In this document: one piece after another, positions 17,093 through 24,838 of the stretch | How the letters are laid out: every line of letters begins with the position of its first letter | Position numbering within the stretch: position 1 is the first letter of the stretch | NCBI RefSeq assembly: GCF_044628455.1 | Contig: NZ_JBIYZW010000002.1 | Span: forward strand, 62,001 to 126,000 | DNA length: 64,000 nucleotides | Source: Solirubrum sp044628455 | GTDB lineage: Bacteria > Bacteroidota > Bacteroidia > Cytophagales > Hymenobacteraceae | Reading direction: 5' to 3' | Notes under the pieces: generated by a model | What the model was told of the DNA's origin: nothing | The model's database searches: none | What the model saw: the letters and a program-made list of their open reading frames with translations, nothing else | Made by a program: the position numbers and the translations under genes

Positions 17093-17857
17093 CTAGAACG
17101 ACTTAATAATCTCGGTGAAGTCGCGCGACTTGAGCGAGGCGCCGCCGATCAGGCCGCCGTCCACGTCGGGCTGGCCGAACAGCTCGCGGGCGTTCTGGGC
17201 GTTGGCCGAGCCGCCGTAGAGGATGGTGGTATTCAGGGCCGCTTCGGCGTCGTAGGCACGGGCAATCTGCTCGCGGATGAAGGCGTGTACCTCCTGGGCC
17301 TGCGCGCTGGTGGCGGTTTTTCCGGTGCCGATGGCCCAGATGGGCTCGTAGGCTACCACTACCTGCGCAAACTCTTCGTTGGAGAGGTGGAACAGGCCGT
17401 TTTTCAGCTGGCCCTCTATGAACGTAAAGGTGTCGCCCGACTCGCGCGTGTCCAGCGACTCGCCCACGCAGAAGATGGGCTTGAGGCCGGCAGCCAGGGC
17501 AGCTTTCAGCTTCTGACTCAGCAGCTCGTCGTCCTCGCCGAAGTACTGGCGGCGCTCGGAGTGGCCCAGAATCACGTACTCGGCGCCGATGGAAGCCAGC
17601 AGCTTGGCCGACACCTCGCCGGTGAAGGCGCCGCTTTCCTTCTGGTGGCAGTTCTGCGCGCCCAGGTGCAGGCGGCCGCCCTCGGGCAGCAGCCGGTCCA
17701 CCACGGGCAGCAGCGGGTAGGGCGGGCAAATCACCACCTCGGCCGGCGAGCCGGCGGCCTCGTCGGCCACCATGTTCACGATTTCCGAAACCAGGGCCTG
17801 CGCGTCCTGGAGGGTCATGTTCATCTTCCAGTTGCCGGCGACGATGTTCTTGCGCAT
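17093..17857 (-). CDS. tpiA: Triosephosphate isomerase
   Basis: 254 residues, cytoplasmic TIM barrel interconverting dihydroxyacetone phosphate and glyceraldehyde-3-phosphate in glycolysis and gluconeogenesis. Catalytic residues are all present: NWKMN (K11), ILGHSERR (H99), AYEPIWAIGTGKTAT (E171 plus the flexible phosphate loop), and the phosphate-binding YGGSANAQN and GLIGGASL near the C-terminus. The ATG at 17857 gives the standard MRKNIVAGNWKMN start. A near-consensus -7 box TACTTTTC (17875-17882, minus strand) lies about 20 bp upstream. Confidence 0.96.
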   Translation of the reverse strand: MRKNIVAGNWKMNMTLQDAQALVSEIVNMVADEAAGSPAEVVICPPYPLLPVVDRLLPEGGRLHLGAQNCHQKESGAFTGEVSAKLLASIGAEYVILGHSERRQYFGEDDELLSQKLKAALAAGLKPIFCVGESLDTRESGDTFTFIEGQLKNGLFHLSNEEFAQVVVAYEPIWAIGTGKTATSAQAQEVHAFIREQIARAYDAEAALNTTILYGGSANAQNARELFGQPDVDGGLIGGASLKSRDFTEIIKSF

Positions 17858-18025
17858 AAGAGGGAAAGGTTGGGGAAAAGTAGGGCTGCAAAGAAACGCA
17901 ATTGCCCGGCACCGCCCGAAACCAGCGCCGGGGGGCGGCCCCGCGCGGGCCGCCCGCCGGCCGGACGTGTCGATTGAGCACAAGCTGCTCCAAAGGCCGG
18001 ACCGCTGCCCGGACCGCTCACGGGT

Positions 18026-20512
18026 TTATCGGGCGGCTTTCACGCCTACCAGGTTTTCCAAGGCTTTGAGGCGGGCACTGAGCGCGTCGACGGCCTGGGC
18101 GGTGGCGGCTTCGCGCTGCTGGCCGGCGGCGTTTTGCTGCTGCAGCTGCTCGATTTGCCGCTGCTGTTCCTTCAGCGCCTCAATCAGCACCGGCGTCAGG
18201 CGCGAGTAGTCCACCGATTTATAGCCGTCGGGACCGGTGCTGACCAGGTCGGGAAACACCTGCTCCACTTCCTGGGCAATGAGGCCCACCTGCCGGCCGG
18301 CGGGCAGCTGCAGCCGCGGAAACTCCGCCCGTCGCCAGTCGTACTCCACGCCCCGCAGGCGCTGCACGGCATCGAGGGCGCTGGCCAGGGTACGCACGTT
18401 CTGCTTGAAGCGAATATCCGAGCCCTGCGAGATGCCCATGTGCCGGATGGTGCCATTCACGTCCAGAGTAGCCTGCGGCGAGTCGGTACCCACGCCTACT
18501 TTGCCCCCACCCAGAAACAGCAAGCTGGCCAGCTGGGCCGCGACTGGCGCCACGTAAGTATTGAACTGCGCATCCCAGTTCGCATTGAAAATTGTCCCCT
18601 TGCTGTAGATGCCCGCCGGGTAGCCGTTGTTCTCGGTGAAGAATATGTTGAAGAGGTCGGCAGACTCCAGCGTCCAGGTGTAAACCTGCCCGGCCGTTAC
18701 GCCGGCCGGGGCGCTGAAAACGCAAACCTGAGGGGCAGTCGGGTTTAAAATGGGGCAGCAGTTATCGGTTACGGTGAACGTCTGCGAGGCCAAAACCGGC
18801 CCGCTGAGTCCCTGACCGCTGCGCAGTCGCATGGTCACCTGAATTTCATCTTTAACAGCCGCTGCCGCTCGGATATCGATGCGGGTGAGCAAGCCGGTAC
18901 TTCCCGCGGTAAAGCTTTGCCAGGCCACGTCAGCATTATGCTGCGTTTGCGCTGTCGGGACGTTGGGCCAGTGGGCCTGATCGACTGTGCCGGCACTGGC
19001 CGCTACACTCTGCTGAAAGTGAACGGACTGCACGCCTTGGTTGATGATAGTGGGCTGGCTTAGCGAGCCACCGAGCCGGATGTCGCCCCCGCTCATCGTC
19101 AGGCCATTGGAGGCGCTGGTGCCGGCTACCTGGGGTACCGTGGACAGCCTGCCGGTGGCATCGGCCACCACGGTGCGGGTACCAGTGCCGTTGAGCCCGG
19201 CTACGGTCAGGCCGCCTTCCGCCCAGATTTTCACCTTGCGGTTGGTGCCGTTGGTGCCCGCCCCCACAATGTCGAGGGCATCGGCCGTGAAAGTCTGGTA
19301 ACCGATTTTGCCCGCGTCGGCCTGCTTGCCGCTCACGCCAGCCCCCAGCTCCAGAGGGTTGCCCGCGTCAATCTTTACCGCGCCGGCCACGTGCAGCCGG
19401 GCGCTGGGGTTGGTCAGCCCGATGCCCACGTTGCCCCCTTGCACAATCCGCAGGCGTTCCTGCCAGCCGCTGGTGGAGCCGGTGAGGAAGCGGTGCGCGC
19501 CGTTGTTGGCCGTGTTCTGCCCGGCGTAGTAGTCCAGCGTCCAGCCCGCGCCGTGAGCCAGCTTTGGGCCGTTGGCTCCGGCGGCCTGCGTGAAGTACAG
19601 CTTGTCGGCGTCGTTGGTGGTGTAGCCGATGGGCTGGGTCGCGGTGTGGTTACCCAGGTTGTCGGGGCCGGGCACGGCGCCCACTTTAGCGTCAACGTAG
19701 GTTTTGACGGCTTTTTCCGTGGGCACGGCCGCGTCGGCGTTGCCGGCCAGCGTGCCGTCGGTGCTGAATTCGTTGACCGCTGCCCCGTTTTGCAGGCGCA
19801 GGTCGCCGCTCACGTGCAGCTTGGCCGAGGGGCTACTCAGCCCGACGCCCACCCGCCCGTTGCCGCCAATGCGCAGCAGCTCGGTAACGCCGGCCGCCGC
19901 CCCGTTTTTTCCCCCGGCGTAAAACACGTGGCTGGCGCTGGTCCCCGACACGTGGTAGTTAAACTGATTGGCGGTGATGCCCAGGCCGTAGTGGGCAGTG
20001 CTGCTGCCGCTGTCGTAGAGCGTGATTTTAGGCTCGGTGGTGCTAGGTGAAATGCTCAGGCGGGTATTGGCCGTGCCCGCGCCCAGCCCCACGTTGCCCG
20101 CATTGCTGATGCCCAACCCGCTGCTGCCGCCGTTTCCCACCAGCAGCTTGTCGGCCAGGTTCAGGTTCTGCGTGGCCGTATGGTTTCCCAGATTATCCGC
20201 TCCCGGCCCACTCACCGCAACCCAGGCCGTGCCGTTAAACTGGTACAGACCAGGCGTGTTATTGGTCTGGTAGATGAGCAGGCCGGTGGCGGGGTTCGGA
20301 ATAGCATTGCGCTGGGCCTGCGTCATGCGCGGGGCCAGCAGCCCTTTGCTTGTACTGCGCACGTCGAGAATGGCCGAGGCGTCGGGCGTGGTGGTGCCTA
20401 CCCCTACCGCACCGGTTTGAGCCAGCGCAGCCAGCGGCGTCAGCAGTAAAAGGCCCAGGCCGGCCAGCCGGGGGCGAAGTGTCGAAGCAGTGTTTTCGTA
20501 GCGGTGGGGCAT
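18026..20512 (-). CDS. Exported protein with C-terminal S74 tail-fibre chaperone domain
   Basis: 828 residues. A signal peptide ends at ALAQ (about residue 32). The body holds many short collagen-adhesin-like segments of the form VGVGTTTPDASAILDVRST, VGLGAGTANTRLSI, GNVGIGLTNPSARLHVAG, separated by glycine-rich strands: the pattern of trimeric phage-fibre-like stalks common in Bacteroidota surface proteins. The C-terminus (about 715-800: GSDIRFKQNVRTLASALDAV, VGLIAQEVEQVFPDLV, YSRLTPVLIEALKEQQ) is the intramolecular chaperone of endosialidase type (Peptidase S74), whose conserved Ser-Asp pair cleaves it off after trimerisation, followed by a coiled coil. Likely a trimeric surface fibre; no other phage genes nearby. 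Confidence 0.82.
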   Translation of the reverse strand: MPHRYENTASTLRPRLAGLGLLLLTPLAALAQTGAVGVGTTTPDASAILDVRSTSKGLLAPRMTQAQRNAIPNPATGLLIYQTNNTPGLYQFNGTAWVAVSGPGADNLGNHTATQNLNLADKLLVGNGGSSGLGISNAGNVGLGAGTANTRLSISPSTTEPKITLYDSGSSTAHYGLGITANQFNYHVSGTSASHVFYAGGKNGAAAGVTELLRIGGNGRVGVGLSSPSAKLHVSGDLRLQNGAAVNEFSTDGTLAGNADAAVPTEKAVKTYVDAKVGAVPGPDNLGNHTATQPIGYTTNDADKLYFTQAAGANGPKLAHGAGWTLDYYAGQNTANNGAHRFLTGSTSGWQERLRIVQGGNVGIGLTNPSARLHVAGAVKIDAGNPLELGAGVSGKQADAGKIGYQTFTADALDIVGAGTNGTNRKVKIWAEGGLTVAGLNGTGTRTVVADATGRLSTVPQVAGTSASNGLTMSGGDIRLGGSLSQPTIINQGVQSVHFQQSVAASAGTVDQAHWPNVPTAQTQHNADVAWQSFTAGSTGLLTRIDIRAAAAVKDEIQVTMRLRSGQGLSGPVLASQTFTVTDNCCPILNPTAPQVCVFSAPAGVTAGQVYTWTLESADLFNIFFTENNGYPAGIYSKGTIFNANWDAQFNTYVAPVAAQLASLLFLGGGKVGVGTDSPQATLDVNGTIRHMGISQGSDIRFKQNVRTLASALDAVQRLRGVEYDWRRAEFPRLQLPAGRQVGLIAQEVEQVFPDLVSTGPDGYKSVDYSRLTPVLIEALKEQQRQIEQLQQQNAAGQQREAATAQAVDALSARLKALENLVGVKAAR

Positions 20513-20653
20513 GGCGGAGCCGAAGAATGGACCGCCAAAGCAACCCGGCCACTTGCGCGGGCGGAAATCTTCTGGATGAGTGCCCGCAAAAGCCTGATGA
20601 ACGCCCCCGGATTTTTCGTGGCCGCCGTTGCCGCCTGCCCAATGCGGTCCGCG

Positions 20654-21409
20654 CTACAGCGTGGGCAGGTGGCGCAGCAGCTGGCTGCGGTAGGCGCTGC
20701 CAATAGGCACTTCGTGGCGGCCCACCACGGCCCGCAGTTCGTCGAAGGCCGCCACGTGGCGCACGTTCAGGGCAAAGGAGCGGTGCACGCGCAGCAGCGT
20801 GGGCAGCCGCGGCAGCAGCTGACCCAGCAGCGTAGTAAGCAGGTACTCGCCGCCGGTGGTTACCAGTCGGCAGTAGTTGCCCTGCGCCTCGATGAACAGG
20901 ATGTCCTGGTAGGCCACGCGCACGTGCCGCCCCTGGTAGCGCACGAATACGCTGTCGGCCGTGAGCTGCGGCTCGGCCGTGGCCGCAGGTTCGGACCGGG
21001 GCGGCGCGGCGAGCTGTGCGGGGCTGCTCTGCCCGAAGTTGCGCACGGCCAGGTCGATGGCAATGGTCAGGTCGCGCTCCACGAAGGGCTTGACGAGGTA
21101 GGCCGCCGGGTGTTCGGCCAGGGCGCGGTCGAGGGTGGCGCGGTCGGCCAGGCCAGTCAGGAAGATGAAGGGCAGCGGCCGCTCGGCCCGGATGCGGGCG
21201 GCGGTGTCGATGCCCGTCAGCGCGCCTTTCAGGTTGATGTCGAGCAGCACCACGTCGGGGGCCACCGAAGCCAGCACCTGCAGGGCCATTTCACCGCTGC
21301 GCACGGTCAGGGGCACCTCGTAGCCAGCCCGTTCCAGGGCTTCCTGCAGGTCGGCCGCCACCAGCAGCTCGTCTTCTACAATCAGAATGCGCAGCGGCTG
21401 GGCGGTCAT
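20654..21409 (-). CDS. LytTR-family response regulator
   Basis: 251 residues. The receiver domain (about 7-125) has the acidic pocket VEDE (12-15), phospho-acceptor D57 in VVLLDIN, the FLTG switch Thr and VKP lysine. A Pro/Ala linker leads to a LytTR DNA-binding domain (about 155-250: VFVRYQGRHVRVAYQDILFI, YLLTTLLGQLL, LLRVHRSFALN). It overlaps the kinase gene by 4 bp (ATGA), so the pair is translationally coupled. LytTR regulators bind direct repeats upstream of envelope or autolysis genes; targets here are unknown. Confidence 0.9.
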   Translation of the reverse strand: MTAQPLRILIVEDELLVAADLQEALERAGYEVPLTVRSGEMALQVLASVAPDVVLLDINLKGALTGIDTAARIRAERPLPFIFLTGLADRATLDRALAEHPAAYLVKPFVERDLTIAIDLAVRNFGQSSPAQLAAPPRSEPAATAEPQLTADSVFVRYQGRHVRVAYQDILFIEAQGNYCRLVTTGGEYLLTTLLGQLLPRLPTLLRVHRSFALNVRHVAAFDELRAVVGRHEVPIGSAYRSQLLRHLPTL

Positions 21410-23250
21410 GCGGACGTCGTTACGGGAGCGGAAAGCAGGGGCACGCGCACCTCGGCCGTGGTGCCGGGGCCGGGCAACCAGGCCAGCTCCCCGTCGAGCT
21501 GCTGGGCCAGCAGGCCAATCAGGCGGCGCCCAAATGAAGTGCCCGCGCTGCCGGCATCGGCCAGCAGGCCCGGGCCGTTGTCGCTCACCCGCAGGCACAG
21601 CGTATGCACGTTGTCGCGGCGCAGCTGCACCGTCAGGCGAGGGTCGGGATGGTCGGCCAGGGCGTACTTGCAGGCGTTGGTGAGCAGCTCGTTGAGCAGC
21701 AAGCCCAGCGGCAGGGCCACCTCCACGTCCACGGCCAGCTCGTCGACGGCCAGCGTGGCCACGGTGACGGGCAGGCCGTAGGTGCTGAGCACCGAGTTCA
21801 CCAGCAGGGGCACGTAATCGGCCAGGGCAATCTGGCGCAGCTCCTCGTGCTGGTAGAGCTTCTGGTGCAGCAGGGCCATGGCGTCGACGCGGCTGCGCGA
21901 CTCGGTAATGGCGGCGCGGGCCCCGTCGTCGGTCAGCTGCCGGCCCTGAAGGCTCAGCAGGGAGCTGACCACCTGCAGGTTGTTTTTGACGCGGTGGTGC
22001 ATTTCGCGCAGCAGCGTTTCCTTGTCCTGCTCGCGGCGGCGGCTTTCCTCGTTGCGCTGGTGCAGGGCCAGCACGGCCTGGCTTTTCAGCCGGTTGCGGT
22101 TGTAGAGCAGCCCGGCCACCACGGCCAGCAAGGTCAGCAGCAGGGCGCTGCCCGCCAGCAGCCAGCCCTGCTGCCGGGCCTGCTGGCTAATGGCGGCGTT
22201 GCGCTCGTGCAGGCGGGCGATGCGCGCCTGCTGCTCGGCGCTGCGGTAGCGGGTTTGCAGCTCGGCAATGGCCTCTTCCTTTTCGGTGCTCACGATGCTG
22301 TCGTGGGCGGCCTGGTAGCGGCGCTGCCAGGCCAGGGCCTGGTCGTAGCGGCCCAGGCGTTCGGTTACCTGCGCCAGGGCGTCGTAGGAATCCACCACCT
22401 GGGGCAGGTCGCCGCAGCGGCGGGCGTAGCGCAGGGCCTGGCGCAGGGTGTCGAGGGCGGCCGGGCGCTGGCCCAGCTCCGCCAGCACGCTGCCCAGCAT
22501 GTTCAGGTCGCGGGCCACGTCGCAGTTGCTGCGCAGGCCCCGGTCGATGCGCAGCGCCGCCAGCAGCCAGGGCCGGGCCGCCCGCCACTGGCCCTGGTCG
22601 AAGCGGGCCAGGGCCAGGTTGAAGTAGCAGCGCGACTCACTGGGCTGGTCGCGCAGCTGCTGGTACAGGGTCAGCGCCTGCCGGGTGTAGCGCTCGGCCG
22701 CGGCAAACTGCCGGCGGCGAATGAGCATGTTGCCCAGGTTGCTGGCAAACAGGGCCTGGTCGGTGGGCGAGGCCGCCAGGCGCAGCGCCGTTTCGTAATT
22801 GGGCTGCGCGGCCGCCAGCTCGCCCCGCTCGCAGTGAATGTTGGCCACGCCGTTGTAGGCAAAGCTCTCGATGCGGCGGTTGCCCAGCTCCCGGGCCAGT
22901 CGCCCGGCGGCCAGGTAGTAGCTCAGGCCCGCGGGGTAGTCGCCGGCGTAAAAGCAGCAGGTGCCCAGGTCGTTGAGGCAGCGCAGCTCGCCGCGCCGGT
23001 CGCCCAGCCGGCGGGCCAGGCGCAGACCCTGCTCGCCGTAGGCCCGGGCCTGCGCCAAGTCGGTTTTGTTGAGCTGCCAGCACAGTTCGTCGAGCAGCTG
23101 CACGCGGTTGGTATCGGCCGGGGCCGTGGCCAGGCGGTGGCGCAGGCTATCGATAAAGCGGGCGTCGGACTGGGCACGGGCCGGGGGCCGCTCCAGCAGG
23201 AGCAGGCAAGTCAACAAAACCAGCAGCCGGGAAATCGACGAGGCGCGCAT
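21406..23250 (-). CDS. TPR-sensor histidine kinase (HisKA_2 type)
   Basis: 614 residues. A signal peptide (to about 27, ARAQ) is followed by six or so tetratricopeptide-like helical pairs (about 45-320) facing the periplasm, a coiled coil (SAEQQARIARLHERN), one membrane helix (about 362-383), and a cytoplasmic kinase. EMHHRVKNNLQVVSSLL (about 416-432) is the HisKA_2 phospho-acceptor, with H419 the likely site; LLNELLTNACKYAL and VSDNGPGL are the ATP-binding N and G1 boxes. It is coupled by a 4-bp overlap to the LytTR regulator. The TPR sensor suggests a protein or peptide signal in the periplasm. Confidence 0.9.
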   Translation of the reverse strand: MRASSISRLLVLLTCLLLLERPPARAQSDARFIDSLRHRLATAPADTNRVQLLDELCWQLNKTDLAQARAYGEQGLRLARRLGDRRGELRCLNDLGTCCFYAGDYPAGLSYYLAAGRLARELGNRRIESFAYNGVANIHCERGELAAAQPNYETALRLAASPTDQALFASNLGNMLIRRRQFAAAERYTRQALTLYQQLRDQPSESRCYFNLALARFDQGQWRAARPWLLAALRIDRGLRSNCDVARDLNMLGSVLAELGQRPAALDTLRQALRYARRCGDLPQVVDSYDALAQVTERLGRYDQALAWQRRYQAAHDSIVSTEKEEAIAELQTRYRSAEQQARIARLHERNAAISQQARQQGWLLAGSALLLTLLAVVAGLLYNRNRLKSQAVLALHQRNEESRRREQDKETLLREMHHRVKNNLQVVSSLLSLQGRQLTDDGARAAITESRSRVDAMALLHQKLYQHEELRQIALADYVPLLVNSVLSTYGLPVTVATLAVDELAVDVEVALPLGLLLNELLTNACKYALADHPDPRLTVQLRRDNVHTLCLRVSDNGPGLLADAGSAGTSFGRRLIGLLAQQLDGELAWLPGPGTTAEVRVPLLSAPVTTSA

Positions 23251-23254
23251 TCGA

Positions 23255-23262
23255 CAAATCTA
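23255..23262 (-). promoter_or_regulatory. Possible -7 box abutting the kinase start
   Basis: TAGATTTG on the minus strand matches TAnnTTTG but lies only 4 bp before the kinase ATG, which would put the transcript start at or inside the start codon (leaderless mRNA). It may equally be chance, with the kinase transcribed from upstream genes. Confidence 0.25.
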
Positions 23263-23302
23263 CGCGCTGCGGCCCTGGTTTGCACGGCTTCGGGCGGCGC
23301 CT

Positions 23303-24109
23303 TTACGGCCGAACGCGGCGCGAGCGGCGCAGCAGCAACGAAGCCGCCACCACGGCCAGCAAAGCCGCCCCGGCCAGGGCCAGCCAGCCCAGCTCGGGCA
23401 GGTCGGCGCGGCGCGCCAGACCAATGCCCAGCAGCGCCCAAGCCAGCACCAGCGGGTAAAGCCCGTCGCGGAAGCCGTAGCCCAGCAGCAAACCCAGCGC
23501 CACCACCACGGCCAGCAGGGCCACGCTCAGCAGTAGGCCCACGTTCAGGGGTACGTCCCAGCCCAGCTCGCGCAGGGCCAGGGTGAGGTTAATGGTAGTA
23601 GCCACCGAAATCCAGCCCAGAAACAACGACAGCGGCCAGCTGGCCGGGCCGGGGGCCTCGCCGGCGCGCACCAGCCGCCGGGCCCGGCCGTAGCCCAGGA
23701 TTAAGGCCCCCAGGGTGAGCAGCATCAAGGCGGTGCACACGGCAATGAGCTCGTAGCTGAAGGCCACCACCCACAGGGCCGCGGCCACGCTGGCCACCGT
23801 CAGGGGCGCGGCCACGGCATCGGGGAGCGGGCTTTGGCGCTGGGCAGGCAGCAGTTGCCACACGGCGTAGATGGCCAGCGACAGAAAGATCAGGCCCCAG
23901 ATGCTGAAGGCCCAGCCCGCCGGGGTGAGCAGCGTGGGGTACTGGGCCGATACCTGACCCATGTTCTGCCCGTTGGCGGGGGCGGCGTTCCACCAGTAGT
24001 TGAGCAGGATGCAGCCCAGGATGGCGGCGGCGGCGACCCAGCGCCAGGCGGGAGAACCGGCTGCGGCGCGGGCCAGACCGGGAGCGGAAGAAGGAATGGC
24101 TTGCGACAT
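23303..24109 (-). CDS. TspO/MBR-like tryptophan-rich membrane protein
   Basis: 268 residues with about eight hydrophobic helices. The stretch NYWWNAAPANGQ ... YPTLLTPAGWAFSIWGLIFL (about 37-75) matches the conserved PxGxxFxxWxxIF core of the tryptophan-rich sensory protein group, which is longer than the five-helix TspO proper. Such proteins bind tetrapyrroles or steroids in characterised TspO relatives; ligand and role here are unknown. It is 52 bp upstream of the histidine kinase on the same strand and 44 bp after a small barrel gene, so all four genes (24639 to 20654) may form an operon. Confidence 0.7.
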   Translation of the reverse strand: MSQAIPSSAPGLARAAAGSPAWRWVAAAAILGCILLNYWWNAAPANGQNMGQVSAQYPTLLTPAGWAFSIWGLIFLSLAIYAVWQLLPAQRQSPLPDAVAAPLTVASVAAALWVVAFSYELIAVCTALMLLTLGALILGYGRARRLVRAGEAPGPASWPLSLFLGWISVATTINLTLALRELGWDVPLNVGLLLSVALLAVVVALGLLLGYGFRDGLYPLVLAWALLGIGLARRADLPELGWLALAGAALLAVVAASLLLRRSRRVRP

Positions 24110-24153
24110 AGGCCTTCAACAACGAAAAACCCCGATGTTTTGTGACGGCAGGG

Positions 24154-24639
24154 CTACATGGGCAGCAGGTGCCAGCTGAAGCTCAGCTGGTGCGCACCGA
24201 CGGGCCCCAGCGGCGCCCCTCCTACCCGCTGGTTGTAGCCGTAGAGCAGGTTGAACACGCCGCCGGCCGTGAGCCCCGCCGCCGGCGTCAGCACGAACTG
24301 GCCGCGGTGCAGGTCGGTGTAGTAGGCGGCCGAGACATCGGCGACCAGAAAGCGCCACGTGAGGAAAGTGCCCGCCCGCGGCCCCAGCACCACGTAGCCG
24401 CTGGTGGGCCGGAAATCGGCTACAAGGTATTGGCCCCGGGCACTGAGGTGGCCGGGCTCGGCGGCGTTCAGCGTCAGGCGGCTCGCGCCCATTTGCCAAA
24501 AGGTGCGGGACTGAGTTGATACCCCAACGCGGGGCGCCCACAAGCGGGTCGGCGACGGCGTTCGGGAACTGTCGGGAAGCGGGGCGGGCTCGGCCAGCGG
24601 CAGCAGAACCGTGGCCAGCGCCAGAGAAATCGGCGACAT
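24154..24639 (-). CDS. Small outer-membrane barrel-like hypothetical protein
   Basis: 161 residues from the ATG at 24639. A hydrophobic N-terminus (MSPISLALATVLLPLAEPAP) probably acts as a signal peptide, though no clean cleavage motif is seen. The rest alternates polar and aromatic/aliphatic residues in 8-10 residue strands (SRLTLNAAEPG, GQYLVADFRPTSGYVVLG, FLTWRFLVADVSAAYY, FVLTPAAGLTAGGVFNLLYGY) and ends HQLSFSWHLLPM, a typical barrel beta-signal. No family recognised. First gene of the possible operon leading to the two-component pair. Confidence 0.6.
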   Translation of the reverse strand: MSPISLALATVLLPLAEPAPLPDSSRTPSPTRLWAPRVGVSTQSRTFWQMGASRLTLNAAEPGHLSARGQYLVADFRPTSGYVVLGPRAGTFLTWRFLVADVSAAYYTDLHRGQFVLTPAAGLTAGGVFNLLYGYNQRVGGAPLGPVGAHQLSFSWHLLPM

Positions 24640-24783
24640 AGCAAGGACGGCACCGGTTGTGTAGCCCGGGAACCCGTCAGCTGCAAAGCACGCCTTAGCC
24701 CAGCAGCCCGCCAATAGCATATTAGGGTGAGGCCGTGCGGCCCCGCTCGGGCACCCGCAAGGCAGCATTTGCTCCTACAAAAA

Positions 24784-24814
24784 GCGCGGCCCCACCACGA
24801 AGGCGGGGCCGCGC
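24784..24814 (-). terminator. Terminator after the T9SS cargo gene
   Basis: On the minus strand GCGCGGCCCCGCC pairs with GGTGGGGCCGCGC (one mismatch) and is followed directly by TTTTTG. It starts 25 bp after the stop at 24839. Confidence 0.8.
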
Positions 24815-24838
24815 ACATTGAGGCGGGAGGGTTGACGG

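Noticed and set aside
18026..20512. Prophage indicated by a tail-fibre domain
   Set aside because: No capsid, portal, terminase or integrase genes flank it, and the protein has a Sec signal.
21604..23586. A 660-codon plus-strand frame opposite the histidine kinase
   Set aside because: Antisense shadow; composition is Gln/Ala/Gly with no domain.
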